A stretch of 64,000 bases of DNA from Streptomyces sp. TP-A0356 (GCF_001417775.1 NZ_BBZJ01000014.1:372001-436000); one strand, 5' to 3'; positions 53,118 through 62,370 are shown, counted from the stretch's first letter. The notes: generated by a model not told the origin, from the sequence alone. Made by a program: numbers and translations.

Positions 53118-53489
53118 GTCTCCATGGTGGAACCGGGCCACCCGAATGGCGTCGGACCATGGGCGGAACCCGCGCGGCCCGCTCGTACCCCTCCGGTCCG
53201 GCCCGCGTAGTCCTCCGGGGGGAGACCGTCCCCTAGGGCAACCGGGGGTGCGACCCGGGGGGCGCCGGAAATCCGTTGGCCACTGCATCCGCCCGTCACC
53301 TAGAATCCCCTGCCTTGCCCGCCTCCCTTCACGGAGAGCCGTCGTCCGGACGGAAACCGGACGGCAGGAACGCCACCCGTCACCGCGACAGCCGGCCCGT
53401 GCGTGCCCGCACTCCCGACCGGCCCGCCTCCCCCGGGTTCTCGACTCCGCTCGACCAGGGGGACCCCACCGCCCCGGAGGCACCCTTCC
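53118..53489. promoter_or_regulatory. 372-base control region before the HelD gene
   Basis: Contains TTGGCC (53276-53281) and TAGAAT (53301-53306), 19 bases apart, a possible promoter. Downstream, in the leader, lies the palindromic unit CTCCCCC...GCTCGACCAGGGGGAC at 53428-53464, related to the copy in the AtuA gene. No GGGGCTTGC-type rifamycin element was found by eye. Confidence 0.45.
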
Positions 53490-55568
53490 GTGTCCACCTC
53501 GTCAGCCCCGTCGCCCCCCGGCCCCCTCTCCGACCCGTCCGGCACCGACCCCCTCTCGCGCGAGCGCTCCCACCTCGGCGCCTCCCGCGCCGCGCTGCGC
53601 GCGATGCGCGAGGACGTGGAGAACCTGGACATCCGCGACGTCACCGCGAACTGGGTCAACGCCGCGGTCCTCGCCCGCCAGATCGACGAGCGCATCAAGG
53701 CCCTGGCCGACCTCAGCCACACCCCGCTCTTCTTCGGCCGCCTGGACTACCTCCACGCTCCCGGCGCCGACCGGGCGGAGGGCGCCACGGGAGAGAGGTT
53801 CTACATCGGCCGCCGGCACGTCCACGACGCCGACGGGGACCCGATGGTGATCGACTGGCGCGCGCCCGTCTCCCAGCCGTTCTACCGGGCCTCGAAGAAG
53901 GACCCGATGGACATCGCGCTGCGCCGCCGCTTCGGCTACACCGGCGGCGACCTCACCGCGTACGAGGACGAGCACCTCTCCGACCCCGCCGAGGCGGCCA
54001 CCACCAGCAAGCTGCTCCAGCAGGAGATCGAGCGCCCGCGCGTCGGCCCGATGCGGGACATCGTGGCCACCATCCAGCCCGAGCAGGACGAGATCGTCCG
54101 CAGCGGCCTGTCCGGCACCGTCTGTGTGCAGGGCGGCCCGGGGACCGGGAAGACCGCTGTCGGCCTGCACCGGGTGGCCTACCTCCTCTACGCCCACCGT
54201 GAGCGGCTCGCCCGCACCGGCACCCTCGTCATCGGGCCCAACCGGTCCTTCCTGCACTACATCGAGCAGGTACTGCCCGCGCTCGGCGAGCTGGAGGTCC
54301 GACAGGCCACGGTCGACGACCTCGTCGCCCATGTCGAGGTGCGCGGCACGGACACCGCGGCAGCGGCCGTCGTCAAGGGCGACGCGCGCATGGCGGAGGT
54401 CCTGCGCAGGGCCTTGCGCGCGCACGTCACGATGCCCACCGAGCCCGTCGTGGTGGTGCGCGGCTCACGACGCTGGCGGGTGCCTGCGTACGAACTGGAG
54501 GCGATCGTACGGGAGTTGCTCGACCGGGACATCCGCTACGGCGCCGCCCGCGAGGCCCTGCCGCAGCGGATCGCGCACGCCGTGCTCGTCCAGATGGAAC
54601 GGTCGGGGGAGGCGCCGGACGACCGCGTGCAGGACGCCGTCGCCCGCAACCCCGCCGTGAAGGCGGCGGTCAAGGCGATCTGGCCGCCCGTCGACCCGGC
54701 CAAGCTGGTTCTGCGGCTGCTCACCGACGCCGGTTTCCTCGCCGAGCACGCGGACGGCATCCTCGCCGAGGACGAGCGCAAGGAGATCCTCTGGGCGAAG
54801 CCGGTCCGGTCGGTGAAGTCCGCCAAGTGGTCATCCGCGGACGCGGTGTTGATCGACGAGGCCACCGACCTCGTGCGGCGAACGCATTCGCTCGGCCACG
54901 TCGTGCTCGACGAGGCCCAGGACCTCTCCCCGATGCAGTACCGCGCGGTCGGCCGGCGCTGCACCAACGGTTCGGCGACCGTGCTCGGCGACCTCGCGCA
55001 GGGCACCACGCCCTGGGCGACGCGGAGTTGGCCGGAGGCGCTGGCGCACCTCGGGAAGTCCGACGCGGTGATCGAGGAGCTGACGACCGGTTTCCGTGTG
55101 CCGACGGACGTGATCACGTACGCCTCCCGGCTGCTGCCGCACATCGCGCCGGGTCTGACGCCGGTCGCGTCCGTGCGGGAGAACCCCGGGTCCTTCGAGG
55201 TGCGCTCGACCGCCGACGACGCCGAAGTGGTCGCCGCCTGCGCCGAGTTGCTGCGCCACGAGGGCTCGGTCGGCCTCATCGCCGCCGACGCCCGTGTCCC
55301 CGTACTCGCCGAGGCACTGGCCGCGGCGGGCCTCGGTCACCTCGGGCCCGGCGAGGAGACGACCCAGGAGACCCGGCTGACCCTGGTGCCGGCGTCGCTC
55401 GCCAAGGGTCTGGAGTACGACTACGTGGTGCTCGACGAGCCGCAAGCCGTCGTGGACGGCGAGCCGGACGAGCGGACGGGCCTGCGCCGGCTGTACGTGG
55501 CCCTGACCCGTGCGGTCTCGGGCCTGATCGTCACCCACGCGGCCCCACTGCCGCCGCAACTCGCCTGA
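53490..55568 (+). CDS. HelD-type UvrD/PcrA-like helicase
   Basis: 692 aa from the GTG at 53490 with GGAGG nine bases upstream. The HelD N-terminal arm and core are visible: LGASRAALRAMREDVENLDI, FYIGRRHVHD, DWRAPVSQPFYRAS, then Walker A GGPGTGKTAVGLH (about 215-223), VVLDEAQDLSPMQYRAVGRR (motif II, about 471), GFRVPTDV (motif IV) and LRRLYVALTRAVSGLIV (motif VI). HelD proteins bind RNA polymerase and release stalled complexes; some actinobacterial ones give rifampicin tolerance. Length is close to mycobacterial HelD. It stands alone. Confidence 0.9.
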   Translation: MSTSSAPSPPGPLSDPSGTDPLSRERSHLGASRAALRAMREDVENLDIRDVTANWVNAAVLARQIDERIKALADLSHTPLFFGRLDYLHAPGADRAEGATGERFYIGRRHVHDADGDPMVIDWRAPVSQPFYRASKKDPMDIALRRRFGYTGGDLTAYEDEHLSDPAEAATTSKLLQQEIERPRVGPMRDIVATIQPEQDEIVRSGLSGTVCVQGGPGTGKTAVGLHRVAYLLYAHRERLARTGTLVIGPNRSFLHYIEQVLPALGELEVRQATVDDLVAHVEVRGTDTAAAAVVKGDARMAEVLRRALRAHVTMPTEPVVVVRGSRRWRVPAYELEAIVRELLDRDIRYGAAREALPQRIAHAVLVQMERSGEAPDDRVQDAVARNPAVKAAVKAIWPPVDPAKLVLRLLTDAGFLAEHADGILAEDERKEILWAKPVRSVKSAKWSSADAVLIDEATDLVRRTHSLGHVVLDEAQDLSPMQYRAVGRRCTNGSATVLGDLAQGTTPWATRSWPEALAHLGKSDAVIEELTTGFRVPTDVITYASRLLPHIAPGLTPVASVRENPGSFEVRSTADDAEVVAACAELLRHEGSVGLIAADARVPVLAEALAAAGLGHLGPGEETTQETRLTLVPASLAKGLEYDYVVLDEPQAVVDGEPDERTGLRRLYVALTRAVSGLIVTHAAPLPPQLA

Positions 55569-55577
55569 CGGGCGGTC

Positions 55578-55627
55578 GGGCCGGCCGAGGATCGGCCGGC
55601 CCCTTCCCACGGCCGGCCCCTTCCCAC
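55578..55627. terminator. Strong hairpin plus 17-bp direct repeat
   Basis: GGGCCGGCCGA-GGA-TCGGCCGGCCC (55578-55602), 11-base perfect arms, directly after the HelD stop. GGCCGGCCCCTTCCCAC then occurs twice (55594-55610, 55611-55627), so part of the terminator has been duplicated. Confidence 0.8.
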
Positions 55628-55633
55628 GGCCGT

Positions 55634-56872
55634 CTACTTGAACTTGTCGCTGGTCGCCAGATACACCTGCTTGGCGTTGTCACCGAGGCGCGGGCCACTG
55701 ATGTAGGTCCTGCGGTCGCTGAGGGAGTTGTTGGACACCAGGTACGTACGGCCGTTGTGCGTCATGAACCAGGGACCGCCCGAGGCGCCCCCGTTCATCG
55801 TGCAGCCGATCATGTACTGGGCGGGGTACTGGCTCGGGTAGCTGTAGCCGAGTACCAGGCGCTTGGTGGCGCCACGGCAGTCGTACATCTTCGAGCCGTC
55901 GTAGGGCGCCTCGGCCGGGTAGCCGCGGACCCCCATCGCCTTGATCTTGTCGGCCGCGGGAGCGTTGAACCACACGGGCAGCGCCGAACCGACCATCTCC
56001 TCAAGGGACTTGTGGCCGTTCTCGGGCTTCACGTGCAGCACGGCGTAGTCATAGGCGGAGGCCACACTGCCCTGGTGGGAGCCGCCCTGGATCCACGCCT
56101 GGGAGGTGGTGGCCCAGTCCGTCCACCACAGTCCGTACGGGGAGACCGAGGAGGAACGCACGTTCTGCGTGGCCTGCTGGATGCCGTACCGGGCGCCGTC
56201 GTTGAACGACGGCACGAAGGCGATGTTGCGGTACCAGCCGCCGCCCTTGCCCGCGTGCACGCAGTGCCCCGCCGTCCACACCAGGTTGGACCTGCCCGGG
56301 TGCGCCGGATCGGTGACCACGGCGGCGGAGCACACCATGGACCCCTCGGGGGCGGTGAAGAAGAGCTTGCCGACGGGCGGCGCGTAGTGGTGATAGGTCG
56401 AGGCGACGCGGGTGGCCGCCGTCCGCCGCACGGGCCCGTCGGGCTCGTAGGCCTTGGTGGTGCCGCTGGAGCCGGAGCTGGAGCTGCCCGCCTGGGTGGG
56501 CACCGGGATGGTGGACTTCGCCTGGGCCATCCGTTGCGGTGTCCAGAAGTCCTTGATGTACGGGTTGGCGAAATCCTCGGCCTTGGACTTCCAGTGGCTG
56601 AAGTCCTTCCAGCCGCCGTTCCTCCACTTCTGCAGGGCCTGGCCGGTGAGGTCGGCGGGGATGCCGTCCGGCAGCTTGTAGCCGCCGATCGACCTCCCGC
56701 CGCCCTGGCCGGTGTCGACACCCGGATCGCTCTGGTCCGCCCGGGCCTGCGACGAGGCGGACCCCTTGCCCTCGTCGTGGGTCTTGTTGCTGTCGCAGGC
56801 CGTGACGGTCACCATGACCGCGGCGATCACGGCGGCAGCGGCCGCGACGCCGCGGCGGCGTATGAATGGCAT
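55634..56872 (-). CDS. Secreted trypsin-fold serine protease (lipoprotein-like)
   Basis: 412 aa. Signal peptide MPFIRRRGVAAAAAVIAAVM with lipobox VTAC (Cys26), then a 130-residue Ser/Gly-rich linker. Chymotrypsin-fold triad: His in WTAGHCVH (about 199), Asp in ASAYDYAVL (about 274) and Ser in MNGGASGGPW (about 363). Likely cell-surface or secreted peptidase; substrate unknown. A perfect GGTGATCACC dyad lies 84 bases upstream (56956-56965). Confidence 0.9.
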   Translation of the reverse strand: MPFIRRRGVAAAAAVIAAVMVTVTACDSNKTHDEGKGSASSQARADQSDPGVDTGQGGGRSIGGYKLPDGIPADLTGQALQKWRNGGWKDFSHWKSKAEDFANPYIKDFWTPQRMAQAKSTIPVPTQAGSSSSGSSGTTKAYEPDGPVRRTAATRVASTYHHYAPPVGKLFFTAPEGSMVCSAAVVTDPAHPGRSNLVWTAGHCVHAGKGGGWYRNIAFVPSFNDGARYGIQQATQNVRSSSVSPYGLWWTDWATTSQAWIQGGSHQGSVASAYDYAVLHVKPENGHKSLEEMVGSALPVWFNAPAADKIKAMGVRGYPAEAPYDGSKMYDCRGATKRLVLGYSYPSQYPAQYMIGCTMNGGASGGPWFMTHNGRTYLVSNNSLSDRRTYISGPRLGDNAKQVYLATSDKFK

Positions 56873-57088
56873 GGAGCCTTGTCCCCCTGTGGCTGATTCT
56901 TGTCATGCCCCGGCTTGGCCGAAGCGTCCCCACTATGCACGGGGGGCGGACGCCGGGTGATCACCGGGGGACAGTCGGCACACAACGACTACGCGGCGGA
57001 TATCGATCCGTGACACGACGTCATGTCCGAACCGGACGCCGCGCCGGCCGTCGACGGCCCTACGCCGCGCAGATCGGCCGGAAGGGCC

Positions 57089-57778
57089 CTAGCCGTCGAC
57101 AGCCGTACGCCACTGCCGTACCGCCTCCACCGAGACCGGGGAGGCCCAGCCGTTCGGGCGGGCGGCGCCGCCGATGTGGAAGGCGTCGATGCCGGCGGCG
57201 CGCAGCCGGGGGACGTGGTCGAGGCGGAGGCCGCCGCCGACCAGGAGCCGTTGGGTGTAGCCGGGCTCGCCGCGCCGGGCGGCCTCGGCGACCAGGGTGG
57301 GCAGACCGTCGTCCACGCCGTCCGGGGAGCCCGCCGTGAGGTAGGTGTCCAGGCCCGGCACATCGGCGAGCTGCTTGCGCAGGGCGTCACGGTCGGCGGC
57401 ACGGTCGATCGCGCGGTGGAAGGTCCACCGGCAGCCGTCCAGCTCCGCCGCCAGCCGCTCCACGGTGCCGAGGTCGGGGCCGCCGTCCTCGCCGAGGAAC
57501 CCGAGCACGAACTCGTCGGCGCCGGACTCGCGCAGCTCGCCCGCGGTGCGTACGAGCGCCTCGACGTCACCGGCCGCGAACCCGTCCCGCAGGCGGAGCA
57601 TCACGCGCAGCGAGATGTCGACGGCGGCGCGGATCCCGACGAAGGTCCCCACCGGCGGGGTCAGCCCGTCGGCGGCGATGTCGGTGACCAGCTCTAGGCG
57701 ATCCGCGCCTCCGGCCTGGGCGGCGACCGCGTCCTCGACACCGAGGGCGATCACCTCCAGGACTGCACGCGTGCTCAT
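57089..57778 (-). CDS. cutC: CutC-family protein
   Basis: 229 aa TIM-barrel. ATG at 57778 after GGAAGGGG. LEVIALGVEDAVAAQAGGAD then RLELVTDIAADGLTPPVG and FHRAIDRAADRDALRKQL and GVDAFHIGG-like FHIGGAARPNG are family marks. CutC was named for copper homeostasis in E. coli but the biochemical role remains doubtful; some relatives are hydrolases. The gene is monocistronic. Confidence 0.9.
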   Translation of the reverse strand: MSTRAVLEVIALGVEDAVAAQAGGADRLELVTDIAADGLTPPVGTFVGIRAAVDISLRVMLRLRDGFAAGDVEALVRTAGELRESGADEFVLGFLGEDGGPDLGTVERLAAELDGCRWTFHRAIDRAADRDALRKQLADVPGLDTYLTAGSPDGVDDGLPTLVAEAARRGEPGYTQRLLVGGGLRLDHVPRLRAAGIDAFHIGGAARPNGWASPVSVEAVRQWRTAVDG

Positions 57779-57954
57779 AGGACCCCTTCCGTCGGTGTTC
57801 CCGTGGAGCGGCTACAGGTCTAGTCCAATCCAAGGGTACGCCGCCGGGATGCGGACGACGAGAAGGCCACCCTCCACCTCGGGGTCCGCCGAGCCGATGA
57901 CCCGGTCCCGGGCGGGAGCGGGGCCCGGTCTCCGGATCAGGGGACAATGCCCGC

Positions 57955-58599
57955 ATGACCGACCTCGACGCGTTGCGTTCCCGCTGGCTGCAGACCCTGC
58001 TGGCGGTGCGGGAGGACGCGGCCGGGCCCGATCCCGCCCCCTACGCCGACAACCTGCTGCGCCGCTGGTCGGAGCCGCAGCGCCGCTACCACACGGTCGA
58101 GCACCTGGCGGCCGTCCTGGACCACATCGACGTGCTGGCCGCGTACGCGGACGACCCCGACGCGGTGCGCCTGGCGGCCTGGTTCCATGACGCCGTCTAT
58201 CTGCCGGAGCGTTCGGAGAACGAGGAGCGCTCGGCCCGGCTCGCCGAGCGCGCGCTTCCCGAGGCCGGGGTGCCGGAGGCCACGACGGCCGAGGTCGCCC
58301 GTCTGGTCCGCCTCACCGTCACCCACGACCCGGAGCCCGGCGACGCCAACGGCGCGGTCCTGTGCGACGCCGACCTGGCGGTCCTGGCGGCGCCCCCGCG
58401 TGCCTACGCCGCGTACACGGCGAGGGTCCGCCAGGAGTACGGCTTCGTCCCCGACGAGGCGTTCCGCGCCGGCCGCGCGGCCGTACTGCGCCAACTCCTC
58501 GATCTGCCCCGGCTGTTCCGCACGCCGTACGGGCAGCGGGAGTGGGAGACGACGGCCCGCCACAACATCGCCGCCGAACTGGAGCTGCTCGGCCCCTAA
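57955..58599 (+). CDS. HD-domain metal-dependent phosphohydrolase
   Basis: 214 aa. ATG at 57955 follows GACAAT by six bases (leaderless type). HD metal site: RRYHTVEH (His46, His50), AAWFHDAVY (His78, Asp79) and CDADLAVL (Asp138/140). Similar to predicted HD superfamily hydrolases of unknown substrate. CCCC-TAA-GGGG at the stop forms a small hairpin. Confidence 0.88.
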   Translation: MTDLDALRSRWLQTLLAVREDAAGPDPAPYADNLLRRWSEPQRRYHTVEHLAAVLDHIDVLAAYADDPDAVRLAAWFHDAVYLPERSENEERSARLAERALPEAGVPEATTAEVARLVRLTVTHDPEPGDANGAVLCDADLAVLAAPPRAYAAYTARVRQEYGFVPDEAFRAGRAAVLRQLLDLPRLFRTPYGQREWETTARHNIAAELELLGP

Positions 58600-58671
58600 G
58601 GGGTCCTGAGCCGGGGTGCCGGCGCGTAATCCGATAGGTTCGGGAGCCCTTCCCCACCTATCCTCACCCGC

Positions 58672-59739
58672 ATGCGAAGCATGGGTGGGGAACGGGTGAC
58701 GGAAGCCGTCGCAGGGGCCGTGGAAACGCTGCGGAGGGCGGTGGACCGCGACTGGGACGGCGTGAAGGCGGGCCGCCTGGAGTGGAGTTGCCGTCAGACG
58801 GCGGAACACATCGCGAGCGATCTCATCGCGTACGCCGGACAGCTGGCGGGGCGTGCGCGGGACGCGTACGTGCCCTTCGAGATCACCCTCGACGACGGCG
58901 CCGGCGACGAGGACGTCCTGCACGTGATCGAGACGACGGGCGCGCTGCTCGCCGCCGTCGTCGCCACCACGCCCCGCGAGGTGCGAGCCTTCCACCCGTA
59001 TCCCTTCCGCAGCGCGAACCGCGAGGGGTTCGCCGCGATGGGCATCGCCGAGGTCCTGCTGCACACGCACGACATCGCGGAGGGCCTGGGCCTCGCGTAC
59101 GAGCCGCCGGCCGAGCTGTGCGAGGACGTGCTGACCCGGCTCTTCCCGCAGGTGCGGCCCGGTCCCGACCACTGGCGCACGCTCCTGTGGGCCACCGGCC
59201 GTGGTGAGCTGCCCGGCCGGGCCCCGGTCACCGAATGGCGCTGGAACAACAACCTGGTCATCCCCGCCGGACGCCTCGCACTCCAAGGCGTCACCCCGGC
59301 GGCCGCGGCCGATCTGCGCCTGGGCGGCACCGGCGGCTTCGAGTGGGTCGACGGCGGCCCCTTCGAGGGAACCCGTGAGGCCGCCGGACTGGTCGTCACG
59401 GCGTACGGGGCCGGTGTGCACCGGCCCGAATGGGGGGTGTTCGTGCTCGTACGGTCCGAGGACGGCCGCGCGGTCGGGAGCATGGGCTTCCACGGCGCCC
59501 CGGACAAGGAGGGCCGCGTGGAGGTCGGCTACGACCTGGTGGAGAGCGCCCGCGGCCTGGGCTATGCGACGGAGGCGCTGCGCGCGCTGGCGGCGTGGGC
59601 GCTGGCCGGGGACGAGGCCACGACGCTCTTCGCGATCGTCGACCGCGCGAACATCCCGTCGCAGGGCGTGGTCTCGCGGGCCGGGTTCACGCTGGTGGGC
59701 GAGGACGAGAAGACGTACGCGTACGAACTGCGCGGCTGA
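58672..59739 (+). CDS. DinB/maleylpyruvate-isomerase-like domain fused to a GNAT acetyltransferase
   Basis: 355 aa; ATG at 58672 seven bases after TATCCT. Residues 1-190 are a DinB-type helical bundle (WSCRQTAEHIASDLIAYAGQ, MGIAEVLLHTHDIAEGLGLA) with His residues for a metal. Residues 200-355 are a GNAT domain (RLALQGVTPAAAADL, GYDLVESARGLGYATEALRA with the acetyl-CoA loop, ANIPSQGVVSRAGFTLVG). The fusion suggests mycothiol or another small amine as substrate; the reaction is unknown. The last 53 bases overlap the convergent DUF4031 gene end. Confidence 0.85.
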   Translation: MRSMGGERVTEAVAGAVETLRRAVDRDWDGVKAGRLEWSCRQTAEHIASDLIAYAGQLAGRARDAYVPFEITLDDGAGDEDVLHVIETTGALLAAVVATTPREVRAFHPYPFRSANREGFAAMGIAEVLLHTHDIAEGLGLAYEPPAELCEDVLTRLFPQVRPGPDHWRTLLWATGRGELPGRAPVTEWRWNNNLVIPAGRLALQGVTPAAAADLRLGGTGGFEWVDGGPFEGTREAAGLVVTAYGAGVHRPEWGVFVLVRSEDGRAVGSMGFHGAPDKEGRVEVGYDLVESARGLGYATEALRALAAWALAGDEATTLFAIVDRANIPSQGVVSRAGFTLVGEDEKTYAYELRG

Positions 59740-60007
59740 GGTCCCTCTCGCGCCCCTTGCGTCTGCGCAGTCCGGCCGCGTGCAGCAGCCGCACCACCTC
59801 GCGGCTGCCGACCTCCACCGCGCCCGCGCGCACCGCGTCCGGGTACCGGTGGGAGGGAAGGTCGTAGTGGTCGCGTTCGAACGCCCGGCGCGGCAGGTCC
59901 AGCGTCTCGGCGAACGCGTGCAGTTCCTCGAACGAGACGTCGCTGATGAGATGGGACCATGTCCGGCCGTGGCCCGGCCAGGTGGGAGGGTCGACGTAGA
60001 CCGTCAC
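59687..60007 (-). CDS. DUF4031-like protein
   Basis: 106 aa from the GTG at 60007, which overlaps the stop of the preceding gene as GTGA. It begins VTVYVDPPTWPGHGRTWSHL and has SDVSFEELHAFAETLDLPRR and AFERDHYDLPSHRY, the pattern I recall for DUF4031. The C-terminal 25 residues are Arg-rich and run antisense over the GNAT gene end, so the real gene may be shorter in ancestry. Function unknown. Confidence 0.75.
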   Translation of the reverse strand: MTVYVDPPTWPGHGRTWSHLISDVSFEELHAFAETLDLPRRAFERDHYDLPSHRYPDAVRAGAVEVGSREVVRLLHAAGLRRRKGRERDLSRAVRTRTSSRPRPPA

Positions 60008-60387
60008 GAGGACGCCATCCCGCCCGTCGCCGTCCCCAGCGATCCCACCGCCGCGACCTTCACGCCCGCCTTGTGGCACACCCAGTGCGGGTCGGGGCCG
60101 AGTTCCGGTTCGACGTCCAGCGAGTGCGGGTCACCGGAGCCGCAGACGGGGCACAGCGGCCAGCGCCCGTACCGCTCCAGCAGGGCGTCCTGGACGTCCT
60201 GCGCGACCAGCCCCGCCACGTAGTCCGCGCCTTCCGGCCACTGTTCGATCCACCAGCGCCGCTGGACGACGGAGTCCTCGACGAGCGAGACGACGTCGGC
60301 CTCGGCGACCTCGCCGGCGACCAGATCGGCGAGCACGAGGGCACGCGCCGCGTGCAGGGCCTGCTCCAGCGGGCTGATGGGATCCAT
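60004..60387 (-). CDS. Small conserved protein with a CPxC-like zinc motif
   Basis: 127 aa from the ATG at 60387, preceded by CACAAT (six bases, leaderless type). Helical first half (SPLEQALHAARALVLADLVA) and then CPVCGSGDPHSLDVEPELGP with HWVCHKAG, a possible zinc ribbon. Coupled by 4 bases to the DUF4031 gene. It starts 56 bases from the divergent murR start, so the two promoters must be close. No family name recognised. Confidence 0.7.
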   Translation of the reverse strand: MDPISPLEQALHAARALVLADLVAGEVAEADVVSLVEDSVVQRRWWIEQWPEGADYVAGLVAQDVQDALLERYGRWPLCPVCGSGDPHSLDVEPELGPDPHWVCHKAGVKVAAVGSLGTATGGMASS

Positions 60388-60429
60388 GCACCCATTGTGC
60401 GCACTCTTGACCGCACCTCCGAACGGAAA

Positions 60430-60459
60430 ATACCTTTCACATGTGACCCAGCATGTGAA
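60430..60459 (+). promoter_or_regulatory. murR -10 box and operator-like dyad
   Basis: TACCTT (60431-60436) lies six bases before the GTG at 60443. TTCACATG (60436-60443) and CATGTGAA (60452-60459) form a perfect 8-base dyad with an 8-base spacer spanning the start codon. It fits an operator where MurR would block its own promoter. Confidence 0.65.
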
Positions 60460-61381
60460 GGAAACTTTCGCAGGGTCGGTGGGCCCGGACGCGCCGCCCG
60501 CACCCGCCGCGCTCGCCGCCAAGGTACGGACCCTCGCCCCCTCCATGACCCGGTCCATGCAACGCGTCGCCGAGGCCGTCGCCGGAGACCCGGCCGGGTG
60601 TGCGGCACTCACCGTCACCGGGCTCGCCGAACTCACCGGGACCAGCGAGGCCACCGTCGTCCGCACGGCCCGCCTCCTCGGCTATCCCGGCTACCGGGAC
60701 CTGCGGCTCGCCCTCGCGGGCCTCGCCGCCCAGCAGCAGTCGGGCCGCGCGCCGTCCGTCACCGCCGACATCGCGGTCGACGATCCCATCGCGGATGTCG
60801 TCGCGAAGCTCGCGTACGACGAGCAGCAGACCCTCGCCGACACGGCGGCCGGGCTCGACACCGTGCAGCTCGGCGCCGCCGTCGCCGCGCTCGCCGCCGC
60901 CCGCCGCACCGATGTCTACGGCATCGGGGCGTCCGGGCTCGTCGCCCAGGACCTCGTCCAGAAGCTGCTGCGAATAGGCCTCATAGCCCACGCGCACAGC
61001 GACCCGCACCTCGCCGTCACCAACGCCGTACAGCTGCGCGCCAAGGACGTGGCGATCGCGATCACCCACTCCGGCTCCACCGGCGACGTCATCGAGCCGC
61101 TGCGGGTCGCCTTCGAGCACGGAGCGACGACCGTCGCGATCACCGGCCGTCCGGACGGGCCCGTGACGCAGTACGCCGACCACATCCTCACCACCTCCAC
61201 CGCGCGCGAGAGCGAGCTGCGGCCCGCCGCGATGTCGTCCCGCACCAGCCAACTCCTGGTCGTGGACTGCCTGTTCGTCGGCGTGGCGCAACGGACGTAC
61301 GAGACCGCCGCGCCCGCGCTGTCCGCCTCCTACGAGGCCCTGGCCCACCGCCACCATCCGCGTGGCGGAACGAAGCGCTAG
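60443..61381 (+). CDS. murR: MurR/RpiR-family regulator with SIS domain
   Basis: 312 aa from the GTG at 60443; a second GTG at 60455 is possible. N-terminal RpiR helix-turn-helix: VTGLAELTGTSEATVVRTAR, LLGYPGYRDLRLALAGLA (residues 45-100). C-terminal SIS domain: YGIGASGLVAQDLVQKLLRI and AIAITHSGSTGDVIEPLRVA. Such proteins sense MurNAc 6-phosphate or related sugar phosphates. Its position 53 bases upstream of murQ, same strand, supports control of cell-wall sugar recycling. The symbol is by context; the Streptomyces ligand is not known to me. Confidence 0.87.
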   Translation: MTQHVKETFAGSVGPDAPPAPAALAAKVRTLAPSMTRSMQRVAEAVAGDPAGCAALTVTGLAELTGTSEATVVRTARLLGYPGYRDLRLALAGLAAQQQSGRAPSVTADIAVDDPIADVVAKLAYDEQQTLADTAAGLDTVQLGAAVAALAAARRTDVYGIGASGLVAQDLVQKLLRIGLIAHAHSDPHLAVTNAVQLRAKDVAIAITHSGSTGDVIEPLRVAFEHGATTVAITGRPDGPVTQYADHILTTSTARESELRPAAMSSRTSQLLVVDCLFVGVAQRTYETAAPALSASYEALAHRHHPRGGTKR

Positions 61382-61434
61382 CCCCCACCCGTCTTCCTCC
61401 CAGAACAGCGCCGCACCGGAAAGAGCCGCTCCTC

Positions 61435-62370
61435 ATGACCTCCTCGCCCCATCACCACGATCTGAGAGCAGAGTTGGAGACCCTGACCACGGAGGCGTTC
61501 CGTCCCGAGCTGGCCGAGATCGACCAGCTGCCGACGCTGGAGATCGCGAAGATCATGAACGGCGAGGACGCGACCGTGCCGGCCGCGGTCGCCGCGCGGC
61601 TCCCGCAGATCGCCGCCGCGATCGACGCCGTCGCGGAGCGGATGGCCCGGGGCGGCCGGCTGGTCTACGCGGGCGCGGGTACCGCCGGACGGCTCGGGGT
61701 CCTGGACGCGTCCGAGTGCCCGCCGACCTTCAACACGGACCCCGCGCAGGTCGTGGGGCTGATCGCGGGCGGCCCCGGCGCGATGGTGACGTCGGTCGAG
61801 GGGGCGGAGGACTCCCAGGAGCTGGCGGCGGCCGACCTGGAGGCGCTGGGACTGACGGACCGTGACACGGTGGTCGGCGTCTCGGCGTCCGGCCGCACCC
61901 CGTACGCGGTCGGCGCGGTGGAGCACGCACGGGCGCGCGGCGCGCTCACGGTCGGCCTGTCCTGCAACGCGGACAGCACGCTCGCGGCGGCCGCCGACCA
62001 CGGCATCGAGATCGTGGTCGGGCCCGAACTGCTGACCGGTTCGACGCGCCTGAAGGCGGGCACGGCGCAGAAGCTGGTCCTCAACATGCTCTCGACGATC
62101 ACGATGATCCGACTGGGCAAGACGTACGGGAACCTGATGGTCGACGTCCGCGCCTCCAACGACAAGCTGCGCGCCCGCTCCCGCCGGATCGTGGCGCTGG
62201 CGACGGGCGCGACGGACGAGGAGATCGAGGGTGCCCTGGCGGCCACGGACGGCGAGGTCAAGAACGCGATCCTGACGATCCTGAGCGGCGTGGACGGCCC
62301 GTCGGCGGCACGGCTCCTCACGGAGAGCGGAGGCCACCTGCGCACGGCACTGGAGAAGGCGGCGGGCTGA
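61435..62370 (+). CDS. murQ: N-acetylmuramic acid 6-phosphate etherase
   Basis: 311 aa from the ATG at 61435 (GGAAAGAG upstream). SIS-type lyase that splits the lactyl ether of MurNAc 6-phosphate to give GlcNAc 6-phosphate in peptidoglycan recycling. VYAGAGTAGRLGVLDASECP with catalytic Glu94, the EGAED acid pair near 121-125, and VVGVSASGRTPYAVGAVEHA sugar-phosphate loop; C-terminal UBA-like KNAILTILSGVDGPSAARLL. All family marks are intact. It is the last conserved core gene before the foreign-looking region. Confidence 0.95.
   Translation: MTSSPHHHDLRAELETLTTEAFRPELAEIDQLPTLEIAKIMNGEDATVPAAVAARLPQIAAAIDAVAERMARGGRLVYAGAGTAGRLGVLDASECPPTFNTDPAQVVGLIAGGPGAMVTSVEGAEDSQELAAADLEALGLTDRDTVVGVSASGRTPYAVGAVEHARARGALTVGLSCNADSTLAAAADHGIEIVVGPELLTGSTRLKAGTAQKLVLNMLSTITMIRLGKTYGNLMVDVRASNDKLRARSRRIVALATGATDEEIEGALAATDGEVKNAILTILSGVDGPSAARLLTESGGHLRTALEKAAG

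Noticed and set aside
53118..53489. Rifamycin-associated element in front of helD
   Set aside because: No sequence close to the known inverted repeat (GGGGCTTGC...AAGGCCC) was found.
56956..56965. GGTGATCACC dyad upstream of the protease gene
   Set aside because: Perfect but only 10 bases and not placed against a promoter; noted with the protease gene, not called as an operator.
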